In this document: positions 19,022 to 27,282 of the stretch, in pieces
Layout: each line of letters opens with the position of its first letter
How positions within the stretch are numbered: the stretch's first letter is position 1
Origin: JAISST01 sp050434145
GTDB taxonomy: Bacteria; Fusobacteriota; Fusobacteriia; Fusobacteriales; Fusobacteriaceae
DNA: 64,000 nucleotides
Direction of reading: 5' to 3'
NCBI RefSeq assembly: GCF_050434145.1
Contig: NZ_JBNPVX010000003.1
Coordinates: forward strand, 1 to 64,000
Translations under genes and position numbers: made by a program
Notes under the pieces: generated by a model
What the model saw: only the letters and a program-made list of their open reading frames with translations
The model's database searches: none
Told to the model about the DNA's origin: nothing

Positions 19022-19351
19022 ATGGGATTTGGTTACACAATACAATGTTCTGCTTGTAAGAATAAAGAAGAAATATATTTTGGTTGGGGATTTAGTGCTT
19101 ATATTATGTTGTATTATGATGAACAAACTGGTGATTATTCTCTGAGATCATATGAAATTTTGGGATGTAATCATGATTTATCTAAGCTTAAGAAAACTGA
19201 AAGTTATAGGAAAGATGAATTACTTTTCAAAGAATTATATGGTTATGTGGAAATAAATGAAAAAAATTTTGAATCAAAAATTAATAAATTATGTTGTCAT
19301 AAATGCTTAAAGAAAGCACTTTCAATTATTGGATATTGTTTATGGGATTGA
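19022..19351 (+). CDS. Hypothetical protein with two Cys pairs
   Basis: A 109-residue protein I do not recognise. It has CSAC near residue 10 and CCHKC near residue 97, a spacing that suggests a zinc ribbon or other metal site formed by the two ends of the chain. The middle is rich in aromatic residues. AAGGAGAG lies just before the ATG, and the gene starts only 20 bp after hsdR, so it may be transcribed with the restriction operon. A link to restriction is positional only. Confidence 0.6.
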   Translation: MGFGYTIQCSACKNKEEIYFGWGFSAYIMLYYDEQTGDYSLRSYEILGCNHDLSKLKKTESYRKDELLFKELYGYVEINEKNFESKINKLCCHKCLKKALSIIGYCLWD

Positions 19352-19424
19352 AAACTTAGGTAGAAAATTATCAAAAGTCAAATCAATTTTTATTATGTCT
19401 GTGATATAATTGTTTTAAAAACAT

Positions 19425-19765
19425 GTGGATGAAAACGAGAAATGCAATGGTATTTATAAAGAGCGTTTAAATGGTGCATCAACAATCAAAAAAGACTTGT
19501 ATATACATCCACATAAGAATCAAATGGTAGGTTTGGTCGGTTTTTATGTTCAAGATATTTGGCAGAAAAATTAGACATATTTTCAGCTATGTCTTTGTCT
19601 TATTCTATTAATAAAAATAAAAAAGACTATTCAAAAGCTTTTTTTGATATGTCAGAGGTACAGAAAGTTCTGAAAGATTTAGAAAATTTAGGTTATGTAG
19701 AAAAAATAAAAGATGAAGATAAAAAATATGTTGTAACTCAAAAGATAATAAATTTGATAATATGA
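19425..19765 (+). pseudogene. Decayed gene with a winged-helix-like C-terminal part
   Basis: One frame reads from about 19425 (NGIYKERLNGASTIKKDL...GLVGFYVQDI) and stops at ~19571. The neighbouring frame continues directly as LAEKLDIFSAMSLSYSI...KVLKDLENLGYVEKI to 19765, so a frameshift near 19553-19560 splits what was one gene. The second half looks like the end of a winged-helix domain (LENLGYVEKIKDEDKKYVVT). There is no ribosome site, and no family is recognised. A 9-bp inverted repeat ATGTGGATG/CATCCACAT spans 19423-19516. Confidence 0.4.
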
Positions 19766-19904
19766 CAATTATGGTGACTGATGTATTAATTTTAAGAAAA
19801 GTAGTTATTGCATGTTATTATAGCAAAAAATAATGTAAGATTTGCTGTGATATGAATTAGAGAGTTAATATAGGGGGAATAAAAAATAAAAGGGGAATAT
19901 TATT

Positions 19905-20420
19905 ATGAAAAAGATTGCATTGTTGATAATTATATTTAGTATATTTACATTTGGATTTGCTCCTAAAAAAGCAGAAGAACTCCAGAAATTAATAAAAAAA
20001 TATGAGAAAGTTTCAGATGCTAAAATAAAAAAAAGAGCTGACAGAGGAAACAAAGATGCACAGATAGTATTGGGGGTACGTTATTTGGCTAGTGGAGTAA
20101 ATGACGATATTGGAGAACAGTATTTTATAAAGGCAGCAGATAAAGGAGATATTTTAGCTCAACTTATTGTTGGTGAATTGAGTTATGAAAGAGATGATAA
20201 GCTAAAGGCAGAGAAATATTTGAAGATGGCTGCTGATCAGGGTGATACAGAAGCACAATATGCTATAGGAGAATATTATTATCATGAAAATCAGAAGAGA
20301 AAAGCACAAGAATATTTTAAAAAGGCTGCTGAAAATGGACATGATGGAGCAGTAGCGATGTATAAGATTATGGAGATGGATAAATTGTCAGGTGCTTTTG
20401 GGGCAGGTTACAGTGAATGA
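19905..20420 (+). CDS. Secreted Sel1/TPR-repeat protein
   Basis: A 171-residue protein with a signal peptide (residues 1-~19, ending FTFGFA) and three to four Sel1-like repeats, seen as GNKDAQIVLGVRY, AADKGDILAQLIVGEL, AADQGDTEAQYAIGEY and AAENGHDGA. Sel1 repeats form alpha-solenoid scaffolds for protein contacts, here probably in the periplasm. AAGGGGAA precedes the ATG. Related proteins occur at 31673, 32457 and 43858 in this window. The specific partner is unknown. Confidence 0.85.
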   Translation: MKKIALLIIIFSIFTFGFAPKKAEELQKLIKKYEKVSDAKIKKRADRGNKDAQIVLGVRYLASGVNDDIGEQYFIKAADKGDILAQLIVGELSYERDDKLKAEKYLKMAADQGDTEAQYAIGEYYYHENQKRKAQEYFKKAAENGHDGAVAMYKIMEMDKLSGAFGAGYSE

Positions 20421-20440
20421 TTACATGAAGGACAAAACAA

Positions 20441-20575
20441 TTCAAAATAGTTTGAGTTTAACATTTCCACAAGCATGGGTTCTATTGACATTGTCCTTAA
20501 TGGATTGAAGTCTAGGTAAGTCTTTTTTATATATGTAGTCGAATTTATTTATTGAACATTGAATATTTTCCCATT
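20441..20575 (-). pseudogene. Gene remnant, possibly transposase-derived
   Basis: On the minus strand a short open stretch reads NKFDYIYKKDLPRLQSIKDN then VNRTHACGNVKLKLF and stops. It has no start or ribosome site and ends at the group II intron border. The composition looks like a protein fragment rather than noise, but I cannot name the family with confidence. A mobile-element fragment is a guess from its position. An 8-bp inverted repeat AAGGACAA/TTGTCCTT (20428-20498) also lies here. Confidence 0.25.
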
Positions 20576-20579
20576 TGTT

Positions 20580-20862
20580 GTGTTCCCAGCATGGGCGATA
20601 ACTTGATGGTGAAAGTCAATTGCACGCTTGGTAGTAGGAAGTGCTAGTAAAAAGCAAGGGTGTTCTTGGTGACGAGGAATCTGAAGGAAGATGGAGGTAA
20701 AGTCCTGAACTGACGAACAGAAATCACATATAAGGCTGACTTGAGTCAGATGAGTTTGCAACACAAAAAGAAGTCCAATACTACCCAAGACTCATACAGT
20801 AGATGTGGCAGTTACATGGGATGAACGTTGTCGCTCTTACCTAGGGAGATCTCGCAGACATG
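20580..20862 (+). mobile_element. 5' fragment of a group II intron (domain I), degraded
   Basis: This stretch is clearly richer in G and C than its surroundings. It carries blocks I recognise from bacterial group II intron RNA: a 5' end like GTG..CCCAGCATGGGCG, then GATGGTGAAAGTC, GGTAGTAGGAAGTGCTAG, GACGAGGAATCTGAAGGAAG, GACTGACGAACAGAAATCAC and TGTCGCTCTTACCTAGGGAG. The reverse transcriptase/maturase gene and the domain V hairpin that should follow are absent; the sequence changes abruptly near 20862 into an AT-rich gene. The intron is therefore a dead 5' piece. Recognition is from memory of the family, not a search. Confidence 0.75.
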
Positions 20863-20873
20863 GAGAAATAAAC

Positions 20874-21881
20874 ATGGTTGAAATAAGAGTGGTCAATTCT
20901 TTTTTGATGCCAGATATTATATTGATGAAAGAAGAAAAAGAATTAGAATTGAAAAAAGATATAAAACAGATAGAATTTGTAACTTTTGTTGCTGAAGGGG
21001 TTGAGATATTTATACCTGAACAGATTGATACTGCTGGATTATCTTACATAAATAGATATTATTTCAAAAATCAAAAAATTGACTATAATAAGTCAATTGT
21101 AGGAAATTTTCTAGTATATATTAATTTTATAGGTTATAGAGCAATGGATGTTTTAGAATTAAACAGGAACAAAATAAAAAAAGATTTTATTAAAAAGAAT
21201 GAAGAGAATATAGTAAGAGCTATTATAAAATATATTAATCAACAATTCTTATATAAATATAAATCTCTTTCTGAAATGATGAACTTATCAATAAGCATGT
21301 TTTTTAACAATTATAGAGATTGTGTAGAGAAAATATTTGGTAAAAATGTGATTGATAAATTTATTTACAAATTTGTAAAAGAATATAATTTTGGATTAAA
21401 GGATTCAGTCAAAAAAAGAATAAGCATAAAAGAAATTTTGAAAAACAAGGAAACTGAATTTGTGATTTATTCAAAAAATTATGGATATAATTATAAAGTA
21501 GATAAAGCTGGAAAAGCTTATATATTTCATCCATTAAAAGTTAGGTGGAATGTATCTGGCTATAAATATAAAGTTGTGGCTTTGTTGCATGATATAGTGG
21601 AGGATACAGATTATACAATTGATGACTTGAAAAAATTTGGATTTTCAAATGATATAATAGAAGCTATTCAGTGCTTAACTAAAGATAGAAAAACAAAATA
21701 TGATGATTATATTAATAGAATAAAAAAGTGTGAAATAACCAGAAAAGTAAAAATAGAAGACATTACGCATAATATGGATTTGAAGTGTTTAAAAATAGTA
21801 GAAGAAAAAGATTTAAAAAGAGTAGAAAAGTATAAGGGGTCTTTAGAAAAATTATTAAATAATAACTCTGTTATTGGATGA
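20874..21881 (+). CDS. HD-domain protein, small-alarmone-hydrolase-like, with unknown N-terminal domain
   Basis: A 335-residue protein. Residues ~1-200 match nothing I know. The C-terminal ~130 residues resemble the HD hydrolase domain of RelA/SpoT and small alarmone hydrolases: FHPLKVR (~218), the metal-binding ALLHDIVEDTDYT (HD at ~239-240), CLTK, and a late ITHNMDL motif. The family removes pyrophosphate from (p)ppGpp or related nucleotides. No synthetase domain is present. The frame is open to 20805, but that part is intron sequence, so I start at ATG 20874, just after the intron fragment, with a weak GGAGA site. A role in stress or phage defence is inferred from the neighbourhood. Confidence 0.65.
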   Translation: MVEIRVVNSFLMPDIILMKEEKELELKKDIKQIEFVTFVAEGVEIFIPEQIDTAGLSYINRYYFKNQKIDYNKSIVGNFLVYINFIGYRAMDVLELNRNKIKKDFIKKNEENIVRAIIKYINQQFLYKYKSLSEMMNLSISMFFNNYRDCVEKIFGKNVIDKFIYKFVKEYNFGLKDSVKKRISIKEILKNKETEFVIYSKNYGYNYKVDKAGKAYIFHPLKVRWNVSGYKYKVVALLHDIVEDTDYTIDDLKKFGFSNDIIEAIQCLTKDRKTKYDDYINRIKKCEITRKVKIEDITHNMDLKCLKIVEEKDLKRVEKYKGSLEKLLNNNSVIG

Positions 21882-21954
21882 GAGTTTTTAAAATTGATAA
21901 ACTGAAATTCTATTTTCTATGATTAATTACCACTTTTCACGTCAAAATAAATAT

Positions 21955-21973
21955 TCCGTAATTTTTTTACGGA
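21955..21973. terminator. Hairpin between the HD-domain gene and the AAA ATPase gene
   Basis: A TCCGTAA/TTACGGA stem (7 bp) around a T loop. No T run follows on the plus strand, so termination is uncertain. Confidence 0.35.
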
Positions 21974-21979
21974 TGACTA

Positions 21980-22008
21980 TTGTTTTTTATAATTAATTAT
22001 TATATAAT
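21980..22008 (+). promoter_or_regulatory. Promoter of the AAA ATPase/TOPRIM pair
   Basis: TTGTTT (21980-21985), 17 bases, TATAAT (22003-22008). The same boxes and spacing occur at three other accessory loci in this window. Confidence 0.6.
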
Positions 22009-22046
22009 TATATTACATCATATAAAAATAAAAAGGAAGAAAGAAT

Positions 22047-23144
22047 ATGTTAATAAAATTCTCTGTAGAAAATTTTAAAAATTTTGAGAAAAAATTAGAA
22101 GTTGATTTTACAAAAGTTAATAATTATTCCTTTAATTCAGAAGCAATAAAAAATAAAGTAGTTAATAAAGGGCTGATATATGGAATTAATGGTAGTGGAA
22201 AGTCAAACTTAGGGTTTGCTATTTTTGATATTATTTCTCATGTTACTGATAACGAGGGAAAACCTGGGTACTATGAGTATTACTTAAATGGTGATAGTGA
22301 AAAAGAATATGCAGAGTTTATCTACGAATTTTCTTTTGACAATACAGAAGTGAAATATCATTATAGAAAATCAGATTATGATACTTTAGAATATGAAGCA
22401 TTGTATATAAAGAACCATCTTGTATTGGAATTTGACAGAAAAAATAACAAAGAAGCATTGATAAAATTAGAAGGGACTGAAAACCTGAATAGAGCATTTG
22501 GTGATTCAAAGCTGTCATTGGTAAAATATGTAAAAAATAATACTCTGTATTCCAAAGAAAGCCCTATAGGGCAGTTCTTTTCATTTGTTGATGGAATGCT
22601 CTGGTTTAGAAGTGTGGAAGGAAATGGTTATATTGGATATATGAATGGTACTAGAGATCTAAATGAAGTTATAATTGAAAAAGATCTTGTAAATAAATTT
22701 GAAGAATTTCTTTATGAGGCAGGAATAAAAAATGAATTGGGAATTATGAAATCTGGGAAAAGAGAAGAACTTACTTGTAAATTTAAATATGAAGATATTC
22801 CACTAAATAAAATAGCTTCAAGTGGAACAAAATCGCTGTGGTTATTGTATCATTGGTTACAAGAAATGGAAAAAGGAATTATGTTTCTATTCATAGATGA
22901 ATTTGATGCTTTTTATCATCCAAATCTTTCAAAGAAAATTATTGAAATTTTAAAAAAATATGAAAAATTTCAAACCTTTTTAACAACACATTCACCTTAT
23001 CTAATGAATAATGAATTATTAAGGCCAGATTGTTATTTTATATTAAAAGATAACAAATTGATCTCTCTTTCAGAGTCAACAGATAAAGAATTGAGAGAAG
23101 CACACAATATAGAAAAAATGTATAGGGCGGGAGCATTTGATTAA
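22047..23144 (+). CDS. AAA family ATPase (AAA_15/OLD-like), probable defence component
   Basis: A 365-residue SMC/ABC-type ATPase. The N-terminus MLIKFSVENFKNF is typical of the RecF/OLD-like group. Walker A is GINGSGKS (~46-53), Walker B is LFIDEFDAF (~282-290) and the H-loop is TTHSPYLMNN (~314). The partner gene starts 2 bp after the stop and looks like a TOPRIM nuclease. ATPase plus TOPRIM pairs are found in phage-defence modules such as AbiL-like, RloA/RloB-like and PARIS-like systems. I can place it in that general class but not in one named system. Confidence 0.82.
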   Translation: MLIKFSVENFKNFEKKLEVDFTKVNNYSFNSEAIKNKVVNKGLIYGINGSGKSNLGFAIFDIISHVTDNEGKPGYYEYYLNGDSEKEYAEFIYEFSFDNTEVKYHYRKSDYDTLEYEALYIKNHLVLEFDRKNNKEALIKLEGTENLNRAFGDSKLSLVKYVKNNTLYSKESPIGQFFSFVDGMLWFRSVEGNGYIGYMNGTRDLNEVIIEKDLVNKFEEFLYEAGIKNELGIMKSGKREELTCKFKYEDIPLNKIASSGTKSLWLLYHWLQEMEKGIMFLFIDEFDAFYHPNLSKKIIEILKKYEKFQTFLTTHSPYLMNNELLRPDCYFILKDNKLISLSESTDKELREAHNIEKMYRAGAFD

Positions 23145-23146
23145 TT

Positions 23147-23924
23147 ATGGGTAAAATTTTAATTATTTTTGAAGGCAAAGATCGTGAAAATGATATATTT
23201 AACCTTCTAGAAAAGCAATTTTTTAAAAATGAAAAAAAGAAATTTGAATTTGTTATTTATGGAACAAGTATTCATAAAATGTATGATGTCTATAAGAAAG
23301 TCAAAGAAGATGATGACTTGAGAATAATTAAGTTATTATTTGAAGAAAAAGCTGATTTTAATACTGTCTTTAGACCAGAAGAGTTTTCTGAAATTTATCT
23401 GTTTTTTGATTATGATGGACAAGATCCACGAGGTTCTGACCAAAAAAATTTCTGAAATGTTAGATTTCTTTGATAATGAAACTGAGAATGGAAAATTATA
23501 TATCAATTATCCAATGATAGAATCTTTTTTTCATTTAAAATTTTATGAAGATATAGAATATGATGATAAATATTTTGAAGAATTGACATGTCCAAAAACC
23601 AGTGGAAAAAAGTATAAAACAGATGTGAGAAATAAATGTCTTAGGAGAATTCCATACAGTATTGTAATACATCACTGTGATGAAAAACTTCTTAGGAAAA
23701 TATTAATTCATAATTTTAAGAAGAGTAATTATATTGTCAATTTGAAATATGATATTTTATGCCGTGAAGAATTATTGCGAATTAACCAGAGAAAAATTTT
23801 GGATAATCAAATAAAAAAATTTATTCCAAATGGTGAAGTTTGTGTTTTGAATAGTTTTTCTTTATTTTTGGTTAATTATTTCAAAGAAGATTTTTATAAG
23901 AAATGGATTTTGGATAAGTTATAA
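23147..23924 (+). pseudogene. TOPRIM/RloB-like partner of the AAA ATPase, frameshifted
   Basis: The first frame (23147-23455) begins MGKILIIFEGKDREND, with the acidic residue expected for a TOPRIM fold, and reaches YLFFDYDGQDP (DxD motif, ~88-90) before stopping at a run of seven A (~23440-23446). The next frame continues KKISEMLDFFDNETENGKL...INYPMIESF to 23924. With six A the reading would be GSDQKISEML, a natural family-like join, for a ~258-residue protein. The missing or extra base could be real inactivation, phase variation or sequencing error. The gene lies 2 bp after the ATPase gene. Confidence 0.7.
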
Positions 23925-23958
23925 AATTTATTAAAATATAAAAAGTTATACAAAAGAT

Positions 23959-23986
23959 GGGGGTTCATATTACTGAGCTCTTTTTT
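23959..23986 (+). terminator. Probable terminator of the ATPase/TOPRIM operon
   Basis: A six-pair stem GGGTTC/GAGCTC that includes G-U pairs, followed by a run of T. It lies 35 bp after the TOPRIM stop. Confidence 0.5.
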
Positions 23987-24028
23987 ATTAATTTTTTTCA
24001 AAAAAAGTCATACAAACCATATTTATCA

Positions 24029-24057
24029 TTGTATTTTCAATGAAATTAGCATATAAT
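24029..24057 (+). promoter_or_regulatory. Promoter of the YwqK-type gene
   Basis: TTGTAT (24029-24034), 17 bases, TATAAT (24052-24057). The spacer and the following ~25 bases closely resemble those at 25010 and 27980. Confidence 0.6.
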
Positions 24058-24106
24058 TTATTTATGTGCTTTAAATTCTTGATAATAATAAATTTTTGAG
24101 GTGACT

Positions 24107-24760
24107 ATGAAAAAAATCATATTATTTTTAATATTAATATCAATGTTATTACAAGGTAAAGAAGCTTCACTCAAGGATATAGAATATCGTGGTAAAAAGA
24201 ACCTTGCATATCTGAAGGGAAAAAGATTCACTTTTACTGGAAGAGCTGTGAACGGTAGAGAAGAAAGAAATTATAGAAGAGGAAAAAAACATGGAAAACA
24301 ATTGTATTTTGGAATAAAATTTACTGGTACTATTAAAACTGAGAATAGTTTTCATGATGATCCAGAAAGAATTGCATATATTGAAGCGATACTTTTTGGG
24401 AATTTCTTAGATGATGAGACAACTGTGGTATTTGGAGAAAGTTATTATGAAAATGGGATAATAAATGGAGTTGCGAAGACTTATTGTAATGAAGTATTAA
24501 TAGAAGAAACTTGCTATGTTAATGGAAAACAAAATGGTTTGGAAAAAATTTTTGATTTTGAAACAGGTAAATTAATTAAGACATCAGAGTACAAAAATGG
24601 CAAAAAAGAAGGCACTATGCTAGAATATCATGATAATGGTAAGATTTATAAAATAGCACAGTATAGAAATGATAAATCTAATGGTGAAGAATTACGTTTT
24701 GATAAGAATGGAAAAGAAATATCTAGAAAAATGTATATAGATGGTGAAGAAGTAAAATAG
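24107..24760 (+). CDS. YwqK/MORN-repeat secreted protein
   Basis: A 217-residue protein with a signal peptide (residues 1-~19) and MORN_2-type repeats in the second half: ENGIINGVAKTYCNE, VNGKQNGLEKIF, KNGKKEGTMLEYHDNG and KSNGEELRFDKNGKE. Databases often label such proteins as YwqK-family antitoxins, but secreted versions are abundant in Fusobacteriota and their role is not known. I choose ATG 24107 because GAGGTG lies just before it; the GTG at 24101 is inside that site. No toxin partner is obvious next to it. Confidence 0.8.
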   Translation: MKKIILFLILISMLLQGKEASLKDIEYRGKKNLAYLKGKRFTFTGRAVNGREERNYRRGKKHGKQLYFGIKFTGTIKTENSFHDDPERIAYIEAILFGNFLDDETTVVFGESYYENGIINGVAKTYCNEVLIEETCYVNGKQNGLEKIFDFETGKLIKTSEYKNGKKEGTMLEYHDNGKIYKIAQYRNDKSNGEELRFDKNGKEISRKMYIDGEEVK

Positions 24761-24794
24761 GCAAAGTTTATCAGAATATTTGATAGGGAGAATT

Positions 24795-24890
24795 ATGGAT
24801 TTTATAGAAAATGTGCTCAAACATACAGAATTATTTTGTGATGAGATTATGGGGAAGGGAATTAAAATGTATTTTTATTGGAAAGACTAA
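24795..24890 (+). CDS. Short ORF or gene stub
   Basis: A 31-codon frame (MDFIENVLKHTELFC...) preceded by AGGGAG at a good distance and ending in TAA. It looks like the start of a longer protein cut off early, because the rest of the interval to 25172 holds only a terminator and a promoter. No family is recognised. Confidence 0.3.
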   Translation: MDFIENVLKHTELFCDEIMGKGIKMYFYWKD

Positions 24891-24939
24891 AAATATGCAA
24901 TTTTTAGATTAAATATACAAAAATTTTATACATGAAAAT

Positions 24940-24972
24940 AAAAGAGCTTTATTTTTATGGGCTCTTTTGTAT
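24940..24972 (+). terminator. Intrinsic terminator
   Basis: A perfect 8-bp stem AAAAGAGC/GCTCTTTT with a 13-base loop, ending in T. It closes the YwqK locus. Confidence 0.7.
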
Positions 24973-25009
24973 TATTTTCAAAAAATATTGTGATACAATT
25001 ATATTTTTA

Positions 25010-25038
25010 TTGTTTTTATTATTAAATCAACATATAAT
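25010..25038 (+). promoter_or_regulatory. Promoter of the small membrane-protein gene
   Basis: TTGTTT (25010-25015), 17 bases, TATAAT (25033-25038). The block after the -10 box (ATTTATGTG) is shared with the promoter at 24029. Confidence 0.6.
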
Positions 25039-25172
25039 CTATTTATGTGTCATAAATTTGATATAAAATTTAATATTAGTTAATATTTGTAATTGATTAG
25101 TGGCTAAAAAATTGATATATGGGATATTTAAAATCGAGATAATATTTTTTATTTTTAGTAAAAGGATATATT

Positions 25173-25634
25173 ATGATAGAAGTAATCAAACAATTCATGA
25201 GCAAATATGAAAGTGAACAAAATAGAAGTTTTGATAGGTTCATATTGATTTTTGTTACAATCAAAAGTACAGCACTTCTTGTTGTTTACATGTTTATGTA
25301 TAAACAGTTGATATCTGTGGAAACAACAAGTTTAATTTCCAGAATTATTAATATGAGTAAGATTATTGTGTATATTTTATATTGTGGAAAAGATAAATGG
25401 TATAAAAATCGCTTTTTTTTCATTTGGTTATTCTTAAATATAATCTATCATTCTGTTGAGAGTACACTACAGAATAGAGTTTCTATTGAATGGATAGTGA
25501 ATAATTATCTTTTCTTCTCTGTAGTTTTTGTAAGTGTTAAAGCTATTTTTACGGCGTTTTCATATCAATTTTTTAAATTTTTATCATACAAACAATATTT
25601 TAAAACATATAAAAACTATATTGACAATCAATAG
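25173..25634 (+). CDS. Hypothetical membrane protein
   Basis: A 153-residue protein with about four hydrophobic segments (roughly residues 23-42, 55-72, 82-95 and 110-130) and basic ends (KYESEQNR, KQYFKTYKNY). AAAGGATATATT precedes the ATG. I know no family for it. It has its own promoter of the shared type and sits between a YwqK-type gene and a frameshifted gene, so it may belong to a toxin/immunity-like cassette; this is only context. Confidence 0.55.
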   Translation: MIEVIKQFMSKYESEQNRSFDRFILIFVTIKSTALLVVYMFMYKQLISVETTSLISRIINMSKIIVYILYCGKDKWYKNRFFFIWLFLNIIYHSVESTLQNRVSIEWIVNNYLFFSVVFVSVKAIFTAFSYQFFKFLSYKQYFKTYKNYIDNQ

Positions 25635-25791
25635 ATAATAGAGAAATAATATATTTATTTGTGATTTATAAATTCTTTGAATAAATCAAAATTAGTAAAT
25701 TGCATAAAGAATTGTCAAAATTAATTGGAAAAATGCAATAAGAAATATTATATATGAAAAATATTTCTTATATAGGCAAGGTCGTTAATCT

Positions 25792-26120
25792 ATGTCAATA
25801 AGCCATTTGAACGCTTTGGAACAAAAGTTAAAGCAGAAAAAATTTAATATTAATATGAAATCTAGTGAAGATATTCATTATGGTTATTTATGGGAAGCAA
25901 ATTATCTACAAAAAACAGATCAAATAATGATATATTTTGAAATTCTATCAGAGGATGGAATTTTATCTATTGATGAATCATATGGTTGCATTGCCCCTTA
26001 CATAAAGATAAGAAAATAGGAAGTCTGTATTTTGGGAAATTTACAGGAAATAAGTGGAAAAATGATTTGGAAAAGTTTGTTACTACCATTGGAATGGCAT
26101 TGTCAAAAGAGAATATTTGA
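25792..26120 (+). pseudogene. Small hypothetical gene, frameshifted; its 5' end is repeated at 27814
   Basis: The first frame (25792-26019, MSISHLNALEQKLKQKKFNI...) reaches GCIAPYIK and then stops. The adjacent frame continues DKKIGSLYFGKFTGNKW...TTIGMALSKENI to 26120, so the original protein had ~109 residues. The shift lies near 26003-26010 in an A-rich stretch. No good ribosome site is seen. The first ~70 bases recur at 27814 with a few changes, so this gene was partly duplicated. The two-layer look (DQIMIYFEI, LYFGKF) suits a small immunity-type protein, but I cannot name a family. Confidence 0.5.
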
Positions 26121-26251
26121 TATTAGTAAAGTTCAGAAATCAAAGAAATATTTTATAAATTAATGGCTGAAAGAAAAAGATAAAAATAATATTTATCTCA
26201 TTTTTTTTATGTTATTAAGCTATAATTTCTTATTTATTAAATGAGAATATT

Positions 26252-27075
26252 ATGAAAATATATTTCAAAAATATTTATTTGATTAATAAGAATATTTCTG
26301 AGTATACTGAAGAGCTAAACAATAAAATTTTAGATGAAATTGAAAAAACAATAAATGGAGAATTAAGGGTTATATTTGGAACTGGGAAAAATATAGAAGT
26401 GACTTTAGCCATTGCTTAAAGGTTTCAAAAGATAGTATAAAAACATTTAATAGAAATGACAGGCTTATTCCATCTAATCTTTCAAGAAGATTTAAATTGC
26501 AAGGAAAATATTGGAGAATATATTTAGAGAAAGAGTTTTATGATTTATTATCTAATATTAAAGAAGGAAAATTGATTGGAGAAATAGCAACAAGTAATAC
26601 AAGACTAGAAAGTTGCGTAACAGATGGAATAATACCTCATTTAGATGAAATTTGTAAAGAAATTCAAAAAGCGCATGTTGGAAAATATTTAGAAGAATTA
26701 ATTGAAACTCTTTTAAAGAAAATATCTAATGTAAAGAATGTAGAAAGAAAATCGGGATCATCTGATAAAGGTGGTGATCTAATTTGTGTATATGATACAG
26801 GAATGACAGATATATTCGGGATAGAAAAATATGAAAAATGTGCTATTCAAGTCAAATCTTATGAAGGTACAATTGATGTGGAAACAGCAATAAAAGATTT
26901 GGAAAGAGTTTTTGAATATGATCCACAGATAACATGTGGAATAATTATGACAACAGCTTTGAAGACATCAGAAAGATTTGAGTCTGCATTGGATGGTTTA
27001 ATTGAAAAAACTGGAAAAGATATTAGTATTATATATGGAAAGGATTTAGCTAAATGGATAATAAAATATAGTTGA
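26252..27075 (+). pseudogene. Mrr-like restriction endonuclease, frameshifted
   Basis: The first frame starts at ATG 26252 (MKIYFKNIYLINKNISEY...) and stops at 26419. A neighbouring frame continues from about 26410 (CLKVSKDSIKTFNRNDRLIP...) through 27075, for ~274 residues in all. The C-terminal half has the Mrr-type PD-(D/E)xK pattern: acidic EELIETLLKK, then SSDKGGDLICVYD, then CAIQVKSYEG with the Q-x-K catalytic element. Mrr-type nucleases cut modified or foreign DNA. The second frame alone has only a TTG at 26497 without a ribosome site, so I read this as one broken gene. It fits the defence-island setting. Confidence 0.65.
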
Positions 27076-27099
27076 ATATTTATTTGGAAATTTCTTATA

Positions 27100-27203
27100 T
27101 TTTGTAACAGAGGGGAATTCCAATTAGTTCAAAGATTGACTATGAGGAAATTGTAGAAATACTTGGGGCTGATATGATATATGAAGAAGTCAAACAAAAT
27201 TAG
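27100..27203 (+). pseudogene. 3' remnant of an unknown gene
   Basis: An open stretch ending at a TAG near 27203 reads GIPISSKIDYEEIVEILGADMIYEEVKQN when split over its frame. It has no start codon or ribosome site. It appears to be the tail of a lost gene between the Mrr-like pseudogene and the convergent membrane-protein gene. Confidence 0.3.
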
Positions 27204-27221
27204 AAAACCTGAAATAATAAC

Positions 27222-27256
27222 AAAAATCCCCCAACTTCAAATTGAGGAATTTTTTG
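27222..27256. terminator. Bidirectional terminator
   Basis: An imperfect 12-bp stem, AAAATCCCCCAA with TTGAGGAATTTT, with A and T runs on the outsides. It serves the minus-strand gene that ends at 27283 and probably the plus-strand remnants before it. Confidence 0.6.
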
Positions 27257-27282
27257 TAATCTATTGATTACTGATATATTGA

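Noticed and set aside
20549..20788. Minus-strand open frame of 79 codons
   Set aside because: It lies wholly within the group II intron fragment and has no ribosome site; the sequence is better explained as intron RNA read in reverse.
20805..20873. N-terminal extension of the HD-domain protein
   Set aside because: These codons are the end of the intron fragment; a start at 20874 gives an AT-rich, gene-like sequence from the first codon.
23430..23460. Programmed ribosomal frameshift in the TOPRIM gene
   Set aside because: The needed shift is +1 (or -2) at A7, without a shifty stop or structure typical of known +1 sites; mutation, phase variation or sequencing error is simpler.
23340..23924. 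Separate 194-residue gene starting at 23340
   Set aside because: Its first ~40 residues are out-of-frame translation of the TOPRIM gene; only the part after the A7 run fits the family.
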